From: an uncultured Prevotellaceae bacterium
Lineage (GTDB): Bacteria > Bacteroidota > Bacteroidia > Bacteroidales > Bacteroidaceae
Length of the DNA stretch: 64,000 bases
Assembly: GCA_900318815.1 (NCBI GenBank)
Contig: ONMA01000007.1
Coordinates: 29,494 to 93,493, forward strand
Direction: 5' to 3'
Shown: positions 43,563-53,282 of the stretch, in pieces
Layout: every line of letters starts with the position of its first letter
Position numbering within the stretch: position 1 is the first letter of the stretch
Program-made: the position numbers and the translations under genes
The notes under the pieces: model-generated
Database searches by the model: none
Told to the model about the DNA's origin: nothing
Seen by the model: only the letters and a program-made list of their open reading frames with translations

Positions 43563-46500
43563 ATGAGAAAAAAATTAGCTTACTCATTGATGGCAGCAGC
43601 TGCCATGCCAGGTATGGCCAACGCTGCCCCAGTTGATGTGAACCTTCCCAGCGCTCAGCAACTGAGCAGCGACAATTGGTTGGGCAACCCCACCGTTTCG
43701 GAAGGTACAATCCTTGTAGCAGAAAATGCTGCCATTGCTCAGAACATTGGCACATTGAAGCCTGGTAAGTACATCCTTTCCATTGCCAATCTGGTGTCTA
43801 CCGACTGTGCTTTGGAAGTGACCTTTGCAGGCACTACAAAAGAGATTCCTGCCGCATCGACCACTGCCACGCTCGAGTTCGAACTCGCTGTTGAGCAGAA
43901 CGTCGAGATTACCATCGCCAGCGCAGAGAGCAAGTCGTTCCAAGTGACCGACGTGAAGCTGATGTTGAACTATGACTTCGAGGCTTCCTACAATTACTTC
44001 AACGATGCCCTGATTAAGGTGTCCTCGCTCATCAACCAGATTACTTCTGGATATGGGGAGAATATCGAAGGAGAGACAGAACTGCTGGCTCGCGCCGAGG
44101 TCATTGAGAAGAAAATTGAGGAAATCAAGGCTGCTGGCCTCAACCCCGATGCCGCCGGTAACTATACGGACGTCTACGTGAAGTATGCCTTGTATGGCAA
44201 TGATGCCACTAACGCCCTCATTGGTGAGATTAACGCCCTGAAGGCTGATGCTGCCCAGGCCGTGAATGCCTGGTATGTGGCTGACATGAGAGCCAAGCTG
44301 TCGGCCGTCTACGACGGAGAGAGCGAGGATGTGAAGAAAATCGTGAAGGCCATCTATGATGGTATTGTACGTGACATCAACCTCTTCGAGACCAACATCA
44401 TTGTCGACGACAAAGCCTATCAGGATTTGCTCAAGAGAATTGACAACGGCAATGACACAGACAACACAGACCTGAAAGACAAGATTCGCACGGCCAATCA
44501 AACTGCTGCTGACAACGACAGTGCTTATAACGACGTAAAGGACTACATCAACGGCGAAAATGCCTACGCTACACAGTGGCCGCAGTCCGACGGTCTCACC
44601 TACGGCAGTGCCTACGCTATCTATACAGACGTAAACAATCAGCTGCAGGATTTGTTAGCCAACGACCGCTATAAGAATATCCTTGCTGCTGCTCAGAAAG
44701 AGCTTAGCCTCGCCATGCAAAAGGTGACCCAGGCAGAGAGGGACAATGAAGCCTACCACGATGCTATCAAGAGCGTTGAGAAACAGACCACGCTGAAAGC
44801 CAATGTAGATGCAGCTGTGGCTGAAATGCGGTCTGTCCTTGGTAAGTATAGTACTACTAAAGCCCAGCTTGACGCAGCTGATGCTCAGTATGAGACCGTA
44901 AGCAGCTATCTGGCTTTTACGAAAGGAAATCATCCTAACGTACTCACAGTGAGCCAGGTGGCAGCCAAGCTGGCAGCAGCCGAAGCAGCCGTACAGGCAG
45001 TAAAGGATGCTATCGAGGCTGCCAATGTGACTACAGCCCAGGGAGACATCAGCACGACCATGGCTGCACTTGACCTGACCAGCCTTGTGGCAGCGGCCAA
45101 TACTGCCATAGCTGATTTTGACAACACTGCCAGGCCGTACACCCAGCGCGTGAATAACATAACCTACGCTAACAATTTGCTGGAGCTGCTTGACGAAGAC
45201 TGGGCTAGAACTCAGAGCACTGTTGCAAATTATAAGTATGATGATGAGTTGGTGAAAGGCTATTTCACTGCTACTATTAATAGTATTAATAAGGCTATTA
45301 GCGATCTGAAGGCAGCCGCTCAAGCCGCTGAAAACTCGGGTAAGACAGACATCACCAAGCATAATAAAATATTCTATAGCTCTACGCTTCCGACAACATT
45401 AAGTTCTATTAACACAGCAAGGACGAAGTACGACACTGAAGCTAAAGCAGCTCGTAACAATTTTGACCTGGTTGTGAATAATGCAACCACCGGCCTAAAG
45501 AAGATGCAGCAAGACCTTAACGCAGCCGATAACAACGTGAAGAATCTTGCTATCTACGAGGACATCAGCTACAACTACAAGGACCAGATAGCAGCCATCC
45601 AGAGTAAGATTGACAAAGTCTGGGCACAAATTGCTGCTGCAAAGGCTAAGACGGACTACCCACACGCCACCGCCATGAAGGCCGTAGCGATGGATGCATC
45701 TATTGCTACCGACATTGCAGCCATTAATGCCAACTACGAAGCCGACAACGATGCACTCGAAGCTGCCATGAAGGCTGCCATGCTCGCAGCCATCTCCGAG
45801 AGCTACGACAAGCTGGTTGATGACATCAACTCCGTGGATGGTGATGCCACCAAGTATGGACTGAGCTTCCCTGCAATCAAGAAGGCTAAGGACGACATCG
45901 TAACAGAAGAAGCCAGTACGCTTTACGGCCTCGACAAGACTGCAGCCAAAACTGCCATTGATGCAGCCAATGCCGAACAGCTGGCCGACATCCAGTCCAA
46001 GATTGCCAGCATCCGCACCAAGCTCGACGAGCTGCTCACCGTGGCCCAGCAGGCAGAAAACAAGGTGAACGCCAATAATACAGTTCAGGCTGCCCTTGAA
46101 AAGGCCATCTATGATACTGCTCCCGGTAGCGGTGCAGACGGCAACCTTGACAAGTATTATGCTGACAACATCACCAACGACGCCCTGGTTAACAATGCCA
46201 CTGCACTGGCCGACGGCGCTGTCACTCCAGTCAAGAATGTCAACAAGGAAATGAATACCACGCTGGTCAATGACATCCAGAAGCTGAAGGATGATATTAC
46301 TGCCGACCGTGCAAACGAGGAACTCGACCAGAAGCAGGCTGCCTACGAGCAGAGGATTGCTGCCCTGAAGACTCGCATTGACAATGCCAAGGCCAACGCT
46401 GAGGCTTGCACGGCCAACTACGACAAGTATCAGGAGTATGTGACTGGCACAACAGGTAAGTTTGATGTTACGCAGAAAGCCCTCGACGATGCCATCGCAG

Positions 46501-49500
46501 CCGCCAATACCGCTGACGTAGCCAATGCCGACTATAAGGATCAAAATTTCGTCAAGGCCCAGCAGACAAACATCGACAATGCCAAGAACAACGCAAAAAC
46601 ATACTATAAGAACGGCACGATGGTGAGCAATGCCAGCAAGGTTGATGCCCTCCTAAAGACTGTGAGCGACTTCGCTGCAGGCTTAGAGGCAAAGGCCACG
46701 GCCAACAAGACCTCCTACGACGCATTGGTGGCTGAGTGGACTGTCGTTAAGACACTGTGGACAACCGTATCTACCGACATTGCCAAGTTCGACGAATCTT
46801 CGGCACGCGAAGGATTCCAGCAGCAGCTGAAGGCTCAGTTAGACTTGCTGAACCAGAACAAGACCGACTTTGAGGCCAACTACAAAGCCATCGGCCTGCC
46901 TAACAACGACCGCATCCAAGAGCTGGCCGACATCAAGGCCGCTATCAATGCCATTGAGGCTGAGTCGCTGAATCCTGAGAACTACAATGCCCGCATTGAG
47001 GCCGACAACACCAATATGCTGGCAGTGATTAAGGCCGCCGTTGATGTTGCTGCTAAGGAGTACGATCTGGACACCGACACGCTGAAGATGTTCAAGAATC
47101 CGACCAGCACTGTGCTTACCACTTCGTTGAAGACCGTAGAGAATGAGTACAATACATTTAACGATGCACTCTATAAGTATGACTTTATTGGCACTGCCTC
47201 TGTTAAGTCCTCTTTCGTAGAGGTGGTCAACAACAAGTATCTGAACGCTGTAGCAGAGCGCGGCAACACGGTATCGCCCGATGTGTTCGACAAGGACTCT
47301 GCATACGTGAACGCTATTAGAGCCGACATCAAGAACTTGATTGGCGCTCGCGAGAGCTTCATGACAGCTATCCGTGCTGCCATTGCAGCCGAGACCGCTT
47401 CGCAGATAACTGGTTTTGAGACTGATATTAACAAAGCCGTTGACGAACTCAAGGCTTTGAATGGATATAAAGGTAAAAAGATTAGTGATGCTGATGCCAA
47501 GAAAGCCGTTGAGGAGCAGACCAACAAGCTCGTAGCCGCTAAGGATGCTGTAGCAGCTGGCCTCATTCCTGAAATCGATGCCGCCTTCGCTGCACTTGAA
47601 GATCTGGCTGACCAACTGGTTGCTGCCAAGTTTGCTGCCATGTGTACGAAACTTAATGCCGACATCGCCTTGGCAGAGGCTTACGTTGAAAAGGGTAAGC
47701 AATACCTTGCTGACGATCCTGAGAACCTGAGTGCATTTGAGTCGGAGGCTGATAACTATGTCGGAGAGGCACGTAGGAGATATAATAGTAGTGTTGCAGC
47801 TGGTTCGCTTAGTGATTCCCAGTTTAACATCATTCAGGATAAACTCGTCGACTACAAGGATGGTGGCAACAATATCTATGAGACCATCAAGGCAAACAAC
47901 GAGGCATGGCCACGCATTCAGGACTATACTGCACAAGCCAAGCAGGCCATTGATGCTGCTATTGCAGCCATCAAGGAATATGTGGTCGCAGGACAGATTC
48001 AGCAGAATTATCTTGACGGTTGCCTGTCACAAGTCAATGGCTGGTATGATACCTACAAGCCAATGTATGATCAGGGTATCCTGAAGAAAGATAATGCCGA
48101 TGATGTTAAAGTTGAATTAAGTGGAATCAAGAGCTATATCAATTACATCATTGCTCAGGACAACAAGACCAGTGAATTGTATAAAAAAGAGAAAGCTGCC
48201 CTGCAGACCAATATAGAGGAACTGGAGGCAGAGTACAACAAGTATGCCGCTACTGACTTGGTGGACATTTCAGCCGCAGAGGCTGCAAAGGCTGTCATCG
48301 AGGGTATCAAGGCAGACTTCAGCAACTCAGCCACATCGAACACCGCAGCCAAGCTTCTGGCCATCCAGAAGAGAATTGCCGACGAGATGACGCTCCTGCT
48401 CGAAGCCAACTACCAGGCTGGCGTTGCTAACGCCGCAGCGTTGACCGAGCTGACCGAGGAACTCAATGAGCTGAAGGGTACCTTCAATGCTGCTGACTAC
48501 ACTGAAGAAGAACTGTCATACGCCGACTTTACTCCCTATGGCTGGACGAATGAAGACCTGAGCGACGAGATTGAGCAACTGAATGCTGCCATTGCTGCCA
48601 TCGAGCAGGAAATGGCAGACAAGGCAGACCAACTGGCATACTATCAGAACAACATTTCTGACAAGATTGCCGCTGCTCAGCAGATGGCCAAAGCCATCAA
48701 GGCACAGGCTGACGCCAATAAGAAGAACATCCAGTGGGTTATCGAACAGACAGAGACGGCATATAAGGATCTGCTTGAAAATGGAACTCCGTCCATCAAG
48801 TCTATCAACGAGGCAATTGACGACGCAGAGGAGGAACTGGACTACAACACCACGACCAAGACGGCACAGGCTGCTGCATTTGTCAACAAACTGACTCAGT
48901 TGAGAAATAAGGTAAGCGACTTACAGGATGCTATCGAGGAAGCCAAGGAGAATGGTGTCAAGGAGTACGACTTGACATTCAAGGGTTATGGTGGCCTGGC
49001 GTTTCAGGTTTACAATCTGAGCGCCGAAGTGACCGAAGCCCTCTACGACATCAAGAACACCGCAGCCAACCGCGAGCTGACCGCTCAGGCCGCCGAGTTG
49101 CAGGCTCAGCTCGATGCTATTAGCTACGATGCAGAGAACTACACGCTGGCCGACTGGAAGGTAATGGACGGCATGAAGAAAGCTATCGATGAGGCTATCA
49201 ATGGTAAAGCCGACGGCAGTGTCAAGGGTCTCGTACAGGAGATTGAGGATGCCAAGATGCAGGATTACGTGCTTAATACAAGTGGTAATCCAATCGATCC
49301 TACTACTTCTGCAGCTGTTATTACCTCTTACGAGTATCTGATGCAGAACGGAAAGAATTCTATTTATTCTACTGCCAAGGTGCGAATGATTCAGAGCGAT
49401 ATTGACGATCTGAATAGTTACATTGAGAGCTTGAAGATAGAGGAAGAGCCCGTTGTAGTTCCTGGCGACATCACTGGCACTGGCGTAGTTTCCGACGATG

Positions 49501-50174
49501 ACTTCGACAAGTTCGTTGAGGATTTGCTCAGTGGCAATGTTCCCGCAACAGGCGACGCAGCATTTGCAAGCTATGATGCCAACAGCGACGGCTTCATCGA
49601 CGTAGCCGACTTACAGGCCATTATGAACATGACTATGGGTCTGAACCCCGACGGCTCTACCAAGGGGTCGGCTCCTTCCCGCATGATGGGCGAGTCGAGC
49701 TTCGACGCAGGCAGCCTGACCTTGCAGAGCCAGCAGTTGGAGAATGGCGTAACCCGCCTGACGATTGACCTGAACAGCACTGCCGAATATCGCGCCTTCC
49801 AGATGGACGTTATGCTGAGTGAGGGCATGAAGGTCGTGGCTGAGAACGGCAACTTGCTTACCATCGCCTCTAAGGACCAGACCACCACGAAGCACCGCAT
49901 CGTGGGCTACGGCCAGATGACGAATGGCAACGTCCTCACCATCGACGTTGAGGGCCAGGGCAATATTGCCTTCGACAACGTTATCTTCAGCACCATCGAC
50001 GCCAAGTCAGTGAAGTTCCAGTTGGGCGGCACCACGGGCATCAACGCCGTGAACGAGGCCAACCAGAACAGCAATATCTTCTACGACCTGGGCGGCAAGA
50101 TGATGAAGGGCATGAAGAAGGGTCTGAACATCATCCGCAGCAACGATGGCACGACAAAGAAAGTTGTAAAATAA
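43563..50174 (+). CDS. Giant secreted helical protein (2203 aa) with dockerin-like EF-hand pair and type IX-like C-terminus
   Basis: A signal peptide (MRKKLAYSLMAAAAMPGMAN) leads to a beta-rich domain (to about residue 135). About 1800 residues of Ala/Asp/Lys-rich helical repeats of the FIVAR or coiled-coil type follow. Near residues 1965-2030 is a dockerin-like pair: GDITGTGVVSDDDFDKFVED and YDANSDGFIDVADLQAIMN, each a Ca2+-loop pattern. A cohesin-like beta domain (AEYRAFQMDVMLSEGMKVVA...) comes next, then the tail FYDLGGKMMKGMKKGLNIIR...KKVVK. It is probably a long surface stalk. It is the first gene of a five-gene cluster and ends at a hairpin. Ligand unknown. Confidence 0.8.
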   Translation: MRKKLAYSLMAAAAMPGMANAAPVDVNLPSAQQLSSDNWLGNPTVSEGTILVAENAAIAQNIGTLKPGKYILSIANLVSTDCALEVTFAGTTKEIPAASTTATLEFELAVEQNVEITIASAESKSFQVTDVKLMLNYDFEASYNYFNDALIKVSSLINQITSGYGENIEGETELLARAEVIEKKIEEIKAAGLNPDAAGNYTDVYVKYALYGNDATNALIGEINALKADAAQAVNAWYVADMRAKLSAVYDGESEDVKKIVKAIYDGIVRDINLFETNIIVDDKAYQDLLKRIDNGNDTDNTDLKDKIRTANQTAADNDSAYNDVKDYINGENAYATQWPQSDGLTYGSAYAIYTDVNNQLQDLLANDRYKNILAAAQKELSLAMQKVTQAERDNEAYHDAIKSVEKQTTLKANVDAAVAEMRSVLGKYSTTKAQLDAADAQYETVSSYLAFTKGNHPNVLTVSQVAAKLAAAEAAVQAVKDAIEAANVTTAQGDISTTMAALDLTSLVAAANTAIADFDNTARPYTQRVNNITYANNLLELLDEDWARTQSTVANYKYDDELVKGYFTATINSINKAISDLKAAAQAAENSGKTDITKHNKIFYSSTLPTTLSSINTARTKYDTEAKAARNNFDLVVNNATTGLKKMQQDLNAADNNVKNLAIYEDISYNYKDQIAAIQSKIDKVWAQIAAAKAKTDYPHATAMKAVAMDASIATDIAAINANYEADNDALEAAMKAAMLAAISESYDKLVDDINSVDGDATKYGLSFPAIKKAKDDIVTEEASTLYGLDKTAAKTAIDAANAEQLADIQSKIASIRTKLDELLTVAQQAENKVNANNTVQAALEKAIYDTAPGSGADGNLDKYYADNITNDALVNNATALADGAVTPVKNVNKEMNTTLVNDIQKLKDDITADRANEELDQKQAAYEQRIAALKTRIDNAKANAEACTANYDKYQEYVTGTTGKFDVTQKALDDAIAAANTADVANADYKDQNFVKAQQTNIDNAKNNAKTYYKNGTMVSNASKVDALLKTVSDFAAGLEAKATANKTSYDALVAEWTVVKTLWTTVSTDIAKFDESSAREGFQQQLKAQLDLLNQNKTDFEANYKAIGLPNNDRIQELADIKAAINAIEAESLNPENYNARIEADNTNMLAVIKAAVDVAAKEYDLDTDTLKMFKNPTSTVLTTSLKTVENEYNTFNDALYKYDFIGTASVKSSFVEVVNNKYLNAVAERGNTVSPDVFDKDSAYVNAIRADIKNLIGARESFMTAIRAAIAAETASQITGFETDINKAVDELKALNGYKGKKISDADAKKAVEEQTNKLVAAKDAVAAGLIPEIDAAFAALEDLADQLVAAKFAAMCTKLNADIALAEAYVEKGKQYLADDPENLSAFESEADNYVGEARRRYNSSVAAGSLSDSQFNIIQDKLVDYKDGGNNIYETIKANNEAWPRIQDYTAQAKQAIDAAIAAIKEYVVAGQIQQNYLDGCLSQVNGWYDTYKPMYDQGILKKDNADDVKVELSGIKSYINYIIAQDNKTSELYKKEKAALQTNIEELEAEYNKYAATDLVDISAAEAAKAVIEGIKADFSNSATSNTAAKLLAIQKRIADEMTLLLEANYQAGVANAAALTELTEELNELKGTFNAADYTEEELSYADFTPYGWTNEDLSDEIEQLNAAIAAIEQEMADKADQLAYYQNNISDKIAAAQQMAKAIKAQADANKKNIQWVIEQTETAYKDLLENGTPSIKSINEAIDDAEEELDYNTTTKTAQAAAFVNKLTQLRNKVSDLQDAIEEAKENGVKEYDLTFKGYGGLAFQVYNLSAEVTEALYDIKNTAANRELTAQAAELQAQLDAISYDAENYTLADWKVMDGMKKAIDEAINGKADGSVKGLVQEIEDAKMQDYVLNTSGNPIDPTTSAAVITSYEYLMQNGKNSIYSTAKVRMIQSDIDDLNSYIESLKIEEEPVVVPGDITGTGVVSDDDFDKFVEDLLSGNVPATGDAAFASYDANSDGFIDVADLQAIMNMTMGLNPDGSTKGSAPSRMMGESSFDAGSLTLQSQQLENGVTRLTIDLNSTAEYRAFQMDVMLSEGMKVVAENGNLLTIASKDQTTTKHRIVGYGQMTNGNVLTIDVEGQGNIAFDNVIFSTIDAKSVKFQLGGTTGINAVNEANQNSNIFYDLGGKMMKGMKKGLNIIRSNDGTTKKVVK

Positions 50175-50208
50175 TAATAAAGGCCACTAACTGGCTGACT
50201 CTGTGAAT

Positions 50209-50247
50209 CGTGTGCGCGGAATGTCCGCAAAAACATCCGCGCACACG
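50209..50247 (+). terminator. Hairpin between giant gene and cohesin/dockerin gene
   Basis: CGTGTGCGCGGA (50209-50220) pairs perfectly with its complement (50236-50247), then TTCTTTCC. It may terminate, attenuate or protect the upstream message, as no promoter box is seen before 50291. Confidence 0.7.
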
Positions 50248-50290
50248 TTCTTTCCTTAAATATTCAGAAAAGACTTAATCCTATTCTATT

Positions 50291-53185
50291 ATGATGAAGG
50301 AAATATCATCACTCCGCAAAGCCGTTGCACTGCTGCTGATGGTGATGTTGGGACAGGTAGCCGCCACGGCAGCCCCCAAGTTCTATATCAGCGACTTTAG
50401 CATTGCAGCTGGTGAACAGAAGGAAATAGCCATCAATCTGGACATGGACGCCGTCGACGTCAAGCAGATTGAAGGCTATATTGAGATGCCTACGGGACTG
50501 ACCATCGTCGACAACGGCTATGGCACCAACGCCCGTGTAAAGGTGGATGACACACGCACCGCAGGTTTCTTAGCCCAGTATGCTCCTGATACAAAACTCT
50601 TCAAGATGATGAGCATGGGACCCACTGTCCAAGGGGCTGAAGGTCCTGTTGCCTACGTGAAAGTAAAAGCTGCCACTAATCTGGCTGCTACCACCACCAT
50701 CACTTTGAGAGACTTCAAGGTGAAGCATGTCGATGGAACATACGAGGACGCAACGACCGAAAATGCCACCGTTACCTGCACGGGCAATGGCAGCGATAAT
50801 CCTGATGACCCTACAGCACTGTCATACGCCATTTCATTTGCCACACCCAGCATCAGCATCAATGCCGGTGAGACCAAGGACGTGGAAATCCAGATGACTA
50901 ACAACGGCAACTTCACAGGTATTCAGGGCACATTCGTTGCTTCAACAGGTGTCAGTGTGAAGTCGGTGGCTGTAAGCAGCCGTCTTTCTCCTGTAGTGAA
51001 CAACTTCGATGCCACAACAGGTACCTACATGTTCTTTGGTAATATCTCGGGCAACGAGGGAACAGTGTTCACCGTAACAGTCGAAGCCGCAGCCGACTAT
51101 TCGGGCGTAGCCACTATCAACTTTAAGGACATCGTAGCAACTACACCTGCAGCCGAACGCTATACTACCAGCGACATCACTCTTAGCATTAACGTGCTTG
51201 ACAGCAGCACTGCCGGCGATGCCAATACCGTGTTCTTATTCAATCCCACAGAGATTGTTCTCATTCCCGGACAAACTACTGAGGTTGCCGTCAACATGAC
51301 GAATGAGGCCAGCGGCCTCATGGGCTTCAACGCAACCCTGCTGCTGCCTGCCGGCGTTACCGCTGAACTGACGCGCAGCGACCGCATTGGTGGCAACATC
51401 TTCAACTACAACACGGCAACAGGCTATATTCTCTACTATGGCGGTATCACGGGCAACGATGGAACTTTGTTCACCATCAAGTTGACTGCCGACGATACTT
51501 TTGAGGCCGATGCCCAACTGCAGTTGAGCAACATCGTGGTGACCAATTCAAGCGCACAGCGCATCACGCCTGCCTCTATCAACATGACACTGAAAGCACT
51601 CGACAAGGTGGCCAAAGCCCAGGCCGATGCCATCATCAGCGAATTGCAGAAGAAGTTAGATGACACGAAGGCCGCTATCGACGAGACAACGATTGCTGCC
51701 TTCGAAGCTACCATCAACAGCATTCAGACGAAGATTAACACGCTGACGGAGAATGTCGGGAATGCTTATCTCGCTGGCACCCTGAACGTGGCCGACGTAA
51801 CGACAGAAGCCAACGCCATCGGACAGGAGATTGACCAGCTGAAGACCAACGCTGACAAATACAAGGCTAATGCAGACGCATTCAAAAAGCTGACAGACGA
51901 GATTGCCGCATTGCAGGCAGCCCTCGATGCCATTGAAATCAAAGCCGAGGATATGCTGGAGGCTGACTTCGCTACGCTGTCTGCCACCAAAACGAGTATT
52001 CAGAATGCCATCAACAACCTGACCTCATGGTTAGCTGAGCAGAACAGCAACACCGAACTGACAGCAGAAAGCGTGCTGCCTGTGAACACCGTCGCTGCCG
52101 ACACGGAGAAACTGGCCAACGACTTGGCTGCCGCCAAAGCCGCCAAGGAAGCCGCTGCTGCCGAAGCCGCCGCTCTTGAAGCTGCTAACCAGGAGTTGGC
52201 ATGGCTGAAGAATGCTGCTACGGCTCTGACCATTTCGGATGAAGTCAAAGCCAGTGACAACGAGGATGTGAAGGCTGCTGTTGCCGCTGCCGAGGAGGCT
52301 ATCGCCGCTGCCAACGATGCCATCGCTGCCGTAGAGGCTAAGATTGCCGAGGGCAAGCTCGCAACCGACAACAAGGAAGCCTTAGCAACTGCCATCACAG
52401 CTGCAGAGGATGCCATTGCTGCTGCTCTGAACGCTATTGTACTTGCCGAGGAGGCTTACGAAAACGTGCCCACCGTCGTTCCTGGTGACATCACTGGCTC
52501 GGGCGAAGTGGACGCTGACGACCTCCTCCAGTTCCAGGAAGACTTCCTTTCCGGCAACTATCCTAAGAAGGGCGAGGACAACTTTGACCTTTACGACGTG
52601 AACGGCGACGGCAAGATTAACATCGCTGACATGATTGCCATCCAGAATCTCTCGTTGGGACTGAACATTGACGGCTCTGACCCTGCTGACGCATCCCGTT
52701 CTGCAGAAGAGTTTGAAGCAGGTACACTGAACGTACTGACCACAATGATGAGCAACGGCAATACCCGTTTAGACATCGTTCTGGCGAGTACCGCTGACTA
52801 CCGTGCCTTCCAGATGGACATCGTTCTTCCCGAGGCTACCCGCGTAGTGGCTGAGAACGCAAACGGTCTGGCCATTCGTTCTAACGACTTGAGCAACACA
52901 CACCGCGTGATTGGCTTTGGCGATATGCAGAACGGCACGATTGTTTCCTTCGAAGTAGAGGGCAATGGTCAGGTACAATTCAAGGATGTGGTACTGGCTA
53001 CCAATTCGGCACGCGCCATTGACTTCAACATGGGAAGCATCACTGGTATCAATGCCGTTGCTAATGCTCAGTCGGCCATTGAAAACAGCTATGACCTGAG
53101 CGGTAAGATGATAAGCGGCCAGAAGAAGGGCCTCAACATCATCCGCAGCAAGAATGGCTCTACCAAGAAAGTTCTGGTGAAGTAA
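50291..53185 (+). CDS. Secreted protein with three cohesin-like domains, helical repeats, dockerin-like pair and type IX-like tail (964 aa)
   Basis: After a signal peptide (ending ATAAP), three cohesin-like beta-sandwich domains are seen at about residues 28-165 (KFYISDFSIAAGEQKEIAIN), 178-305 (SINAGETKDVEIQMTNNGN) and 313-440 (EIVLIPGQTTEVAVNMTNEA). Helical FIVAR-like repeats follow to about 720. The dockerin-like pair is at 730-798: GDITGSGEVDADDLLQFQED and YDVNGDGKINIADMIAIQN. A fourth cohesin-like domain (ADYRAFQMDIVLPEATRVV) and the tail SYDLSGKMISGQKKGLNIIR...KKVLVK close the chain. Having both module types in one chain suggests head-to-tail assembly; that is inference. Confidence 0.8.
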   Translation: MMKEISSLRKAVALLLMVMLGQVAATAAPKFYISDFSIAAGEQKEIAINLDMDAVDVKQIEGYIEMPTGLTIVDNGYGTNARVKVDDTRTAGFLAQYAPDTKLFKMMSMGPTVQGAEGPVAYVKVKAATNLAATTTITLRDFKVKHVDGTYEDATTENATVTCTGNGSDNPDDPTALSYAISFATPSISINAGETKDVEIQMTNNGNFTGIQGTFVASTGVSVKSVAVSSRLSPVVNNFDATTGTYMFFGNISGNEGTVFTVTVEAAADYSGVATINFKDIVATTPAAERYTTSDITLSINVLDSSTAGDANTVFLFNPTEIVLIPGQTTEVAVNMTNEASGLMGFNATLLLPAGVTAELTRSDRIGGNIFNYNTATGYILYYGGITGNDGTLFTIKLTADDTFEADAQLQLSNIVVTNSSAQRITPASINMTLKALDKVAKAQADAIISELQKKLDDTKAAIDETTIAAFEATINSIQTKINTLTENVGNAYLAGTLNVADVTTEANAIGQEIDQLKTNADKYKANADAFKKLTDEIAALQAALDAIEIKAEDMLEADFATLSATKTSIQNAINNLTSWLAEQNSNTELTAESVLPVNTVAADTEKLANDLAAAKAAKEAAAAEAAALEAANQELAWLKNAATALTISDEVKASDNEDVKAAVAAAEEAIAAANDAIAAVEAKIAEGKLATDNKEALATAITAAEDAIAAALNAIVLAEEAYENVPTVVPGDITGSGEVDADDLLQFQEDFLSGNYPKKGEDNFDLYDVNGDGKINIADMIAIQNLSLGLNIDGSDPADASRSAEEFEAGTLNVLTTMMSNGNTRLDIVLASTADYRAFQMDIVLPEATRVVAENANGLAIRSNDLSNTHRVIGFGDMQNGTIVSFEVEGNGQVQFKDVVLATNSARAIDFNMGSITGINAVANAQSAIENSYDLSGKMISGQKKGLNIIRSKNGSTKKVLVK

Positions 53186-53205
53186 ATCAGTCTCATTCTA
53201 CCATG

Positions 53206-53244
53206 GAGAGTGCGTGGTGCTGTACGCAGTGGCTACGCACTCTC
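53206..53244 (+). terminator. Hairpin between second and third surface-protein genes
   Basis: GAGAGTGCGT (53206-53215) pairs with ACGCACTCTC (53235-53244). It overlaps the upstream open frame that begins at 53214, which argues for the start at 53283. Confidence 0.6.
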
Positions 53245-53282
53245 ATCATAAAAACAGACAACAAGTATTTATCTTTTATCGT

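Noticed and set aside
53214-53282. Earlier start of the third surface-protein gene
   Set aside because: It lies in the hairpin of the preceding gene and would put 23 polar residues before the signal peptide.
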